Origin: Alisma plantago-aquatica
Lineage: Eukaryota; Streptophyta; Magnoliopsida; Alismatales; Alismataceae
Direction of reading: 5' to 3'
DNA: 64,000 bases
Assembly (NCBI GenBank): GCA_963693085.1
Contig: OY856409.1
Span: 239,188,558 to 239,252,557, forward strand
How positions within the stretch are numbered: position 1 is the stretch's first letter; each line of letters starts with the position of its first letter. The notes beneath the pieces are model-generated. The model had not been told where the DNA came from and made no database searches. It saw only the letters and a list, made by a program, of their open reading frames with translations. A program made the translations under genes and the position numbers. Below, one piece after another: positions 61,151 to 64,000 of the stretch.

Positions 61151-62192
61151 ATTGGTCTCTAGGGTTTGAGTTGTAACAGATAAACCCTTATTCAATACTT
61201 TAATTCTCTCACCTACTGACCTTACCATTAATTGGTGTATCAGCCAAGGTTTCAAAGAGTATATTGCCCATCATCTTCACATGATGTATTGGGATAGAGA
61301 GTGTCATACTGTGAGTGTATCAGATTGCTAGGGTTGTAGTAGACCATGTCAGCCTCTACACTCAACCAAAGTATCACCATTTGATATTATATCTTTACTA
61401 GAAATCTCTTAGTCATGGAAAGATAACAACTTTGAGGCATATCATTTTTAGAACAACTATCATGCCGATCGAACAACAACATACTGCTTTAGAGCATCAC
61501 AAGTCATGTCGGCCATCCATGTTATGGTCCAAACACATGTGTCAACTTAGATATCTTATAGATATCAGCCTGTCATATTTTTAGCATTTAGGTGAAAGAC
61601 AACACTTGAGAGAACTATAGTCCTACTCAGAAATCAACCCAAAAGAATAGGAATTCATATGTATCCATTTCCATACTTATACCGTTGTATCGGGTTAGGG
61701 TTTCTCACAAACCAATATCAGTTTGTGCATTTTAATTTCTCCATCTTCAATCTCAAACTCTTCATCCATAACCACTCTAGTTCATGGACAACAACCCTAT
61801 ATATTTATTATTACTCATAGAACCATCATTCAAACAAGAAAATCGAAGTAGAAAAGGAATCACCAAGTATTGCATGATCGAAGGTGAATAATAATAAAAT
61901 TGGGTTCAAGTTATATAACCTGCCTAAAGATCAACTCTAAGCTTCAAGCTTCAAAGCTCCACGTTCCAAGGTTGAATATGACTTATCAAAAGTCCAAGAC
62001 TCGATCACAACACTTCTCTATGAAAGAAGATACCATAGTTAAGAATTTGGTGAAGAAAGAAGAGAAGACAATCATGGATTCACCTTAAGCAAGGTGCTCG
62101 ACCTTAATTTTGTTCCTTGAGCTCCTAGGATCGTCCTCCAAGAAAGAGATGGTAAAGGAATCGAAAGGTTTACTAAGAGGTGAAAAGAGAGG

Positions 62193-62200
62193 TATATATA
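62193..62200 (-). promoter_or_regulatory. Possible TATA box of the W LTR
   Basis: TATATATA about 720 bases into the LTR on the minus strand. Position is plausible; sequence is weakly specific. Confidence 0.35.
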
Positions 62201-62919
62201 GTTGAGGTTCATGAAAGAGAGTGTGTATAAGGTGTCATCACTATGTGCACTCAAGTGACACGTGTCCATGCATGGTAACTTCATGCAACCATAATTATAT
62301 TTCCATGCAAAACTCTTAAGGATAATCCATAGGCATGATATCGGCCATTTGGGTATCTTACTTGACAAGATATCATCACCCAACCTTACTTTATATGAAA
62401 ACCAATACCACTTTTGCAAAGAAGTTGCAAACCGACATGCTTCACCTACTTGAGGTTCTTAGCCCGTCATAAACATCAGGTTAACAAACTGATATGGGAC
62501 CTCCTCTATGGCTTCCAAGCCGATAGGAATCCCCATATACACTTCAAAACTCGATACAACTTCATTTAGGGTTCAAGGTATTCAACACTTCTTTGGTTCT
62601 TTCATTTCAAAGAGTGTTATCATTAAACCAAGAATCAAACAAGGCACCCCCTTCTTTCTCTTTCCTTTTTTTTATACTAAAAGAGAGAAGAGAAATTCTA
62701 AAGATGATAATTTTCACATAAACCCCTCAATAGGGTAAATTGCAATCTCTACCAAAGTTATCATATAAACACAAACAATTTGCAAATACGTTCAAAATTG
62801 AGAAATAAATTCTTCTCAAGTCTTAATTACTTTTCAAAAGATTAAGACAAGGTTCTAAGCAACCTACTAAATCAAAGCTTCTAGGGTTATTCCAAAACCC
62901 ATGTTAGGGGTGTTATATG

Positions 62920-62936
62920 TTATCAACCCCTAATAA
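62920..62936 (-). other. PPT of W
   Basis: The minus-strand pol-end relic HFGNEILIRG is followed by TTAGGGGTTGATAACA in front of the LTR start. Confidence 0.55.
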
Positions 62937-62955
62937 GGATTTCGTTCCCAAAATG

Positions 62956-64000
62956 TCAAGAGAAGAGGGAAGGGTACTTCCTCCTCATCTCTTCCTCCAT
63001 CTTCCATGTGGCTTCTTCAATGCCACGATGATGCCAAAGAACTTTCACAAGAACTACATCTTTCTTTTTCAACTTCTTGGTTCTTCTATCAAAAATCAAC
63101 ACTAGACCTTCCATATAGGATATATCCTCATCTAATTCTACCTCTATAGGTTGTAATACAAGATTTGTATCAGGGTGACATTTTCTCAACATAGATACAT
63201 GAATCACTGGATGTAGTCTATGCAACTCAGGTGGAATTTCTAACTTATAGGCTACCTTACCAACACGTGCTATCACCAGATAGGGTCCCATGAATCTAGG
63301 AGACAACTAAACCTTCTCCCCAAATCTGAGAACACCTTTCCAAGGAGAGACCTTGAGATACACTTTATCTCGAACTTGGAATTCTTAAGGTCTACGACGA
63401 TTATCAACATATGATTTTTGTCTGTCCTATACAACTTTCAACTGTAGTTGTATTACTTTAATCTTTTCTGTTGTCCATTGTACAAGTTCATGACCAAGAA
63501 GTTGGTATTCTCCTATTTCATACTAGCATAATGGAGATCTACAACATCTACCATACAATGTTTCATATGGTGCCATGTCAATGCTATAATGATAACTGTT
63601 ATTATAAGAAAACTCTATCAAGCTCAAATGTATATCCCAACTACCTACAAACTAAAGAACACATGCGCTAAGCAAGTCTTCCAAAGTCTGTATAGTCCTT
63701 TCAGATTGTCCATCTATTTGAGGGTGAAAAGTAGTACTAAACTTCAACTGCGTACCCAAAGCTGTATGTAATCTCTCCCAAAAGTGACTTGTAAACTGAG
63801 GACCTCTATTTGATACAATTATTACTGGGAGTCTGTGCAACTGCACTATCTCATCCACATAAACCTGTGCAAGTTTCTTAGTAGTGTATGTTGTCTTAAA
63901 AGGAAGAAAATGTGTTGACTTTGTCAATCTATCAACAATCACCCAAATGGAATCGTAACCTTTGGCTGTTCTAGGCAAAGCAACTACAAAATCCATTGTT
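62956..64000 (-). pseudogene. gypsy integrase with chromodomain-like tail (element W), partial
   Basis: The minus-strand frame 63996-63652 reads MDFVVALPRTAKGYDSIWV, VDRLTKSTHFLPFK, VSNRGPQFTSHFWE and FHPQIDGQSERTIQTLED. This is the Ty3/gypsy integrase core; the second catalytic residue is Asn (SNRG, 63808-63810) where the family has Asp. Between 63651 and 63307 further conserved pieces appear (LLGHELVQ, VYLKVSPWKGVLRFGEKV), interrupted by at least three stops. 63306-62956 is open and reads MSPRFMGPYLVIARVGKVAY, IHVSMLRKCHPD, VLVKVLWHHRGIEEATWK and ends KYPSLFS. This is the Tekay/Del-type C-terminus. The rest of pol lies beyond the right edge. It is better preserved than V but inactive as read. 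Confidence 0.85.

Larger units (their letters stand above)
58554..62917 (-). repeat. 3' LTR region of gypsy element W (left end uncertain)
   Basis: On the minus strand the LTR starts near 62917 with TATAACACCCC after a PPT. It runs left through sequence rich in TATC(G/A)(G/A)CC phrases, a minisatellite and a looser repeat. The outer end was not identified and may lie anywhere left of about 59400. A GGRARGGRDR-like stretch on the minus strand near 58830 is probably not part of it. No gene is supported. Confidence 0.5.

Overview
The window is a gene-poor, AT-rich stretch of a flowering-plant nuclear genome. Everything recognisable in it is a transposable element or a repeat. No intact host gene was found. 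The evidence is plant-type Ty1/copia and Ty3/gypsy polyproteins full of stops and frameshifts, four LTR families with initiator-Met tRNA primer sites (TGGTATCAGAGC or a close variant), a plant 'putative transposon protein' ORF, an L1-type LINE relic and a CACTA-like terminus. The species cannot be named from this.

Left part (1-13406, mostly minus strand): degenerate copia elements. Read on the minus strand, the order is LTR copy R1 (13406-13084), a third ORF with no gag-pol before it (12664-10966), a polypurine tract, LTR copy R2 (10299-8161), gag-pol (8160-3490), and the 5' part of a second copy of the third ORF (2965-2609). After that come a foreign LTR fragment (2608-1241), a truncated LTR copy R3 (1240-826) and the 3' half of the third ORF in inverted orientation (1-825). 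R2 is split by a 1.64 kb GC-rich poly(A) retroposon.

Middle part (13711-46754): a three-level nest. The outermost piece is an LTR of family U (minus strand). Into it went element S (14575-44475), which has 3.5 kb LTRs, a 2.8 kb internal region without genes, a PBS, a PPT and an exact TATAG target duplication. Into the 3' LTR of S went family T (23417-43578, exact GGTCA duplication). T is a concatemer: four LTRs of 4.46-4.49 kb alternating with three 752-bp internal domains, each with its own PBS and PPT. Every T LTR carries a TATA box, a GC-rich hairpin cluster beside it, and a 147-bp array of seven short hairpins spaced about 20 nt apart. Most differences among the four copies there leave the stems paired. 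This array is the most unusual structure in the window.

Right part (46755-64000): possible CACTA-type DNA ending at 57473, split by gypsy element V (48273-57203), which keeps gag, part of protease and the 3' part of integrase but has lost reverse transcriptase and RNase H. Then come an L1-type reverse transcriptase relic, an AT microsatellite, and the 3' LTR and integrase end of another gypsy chromovirus-like element, W (minus strand, running off the right edge). The W LTR holds a 24-bp minisatellite.

None of the elements looks autonomous as read here. The coding-less S and T keep a short relic of the gypsy pol terminus next to their PPTs, so they are probably gypsy derivatives mobilised in trans.
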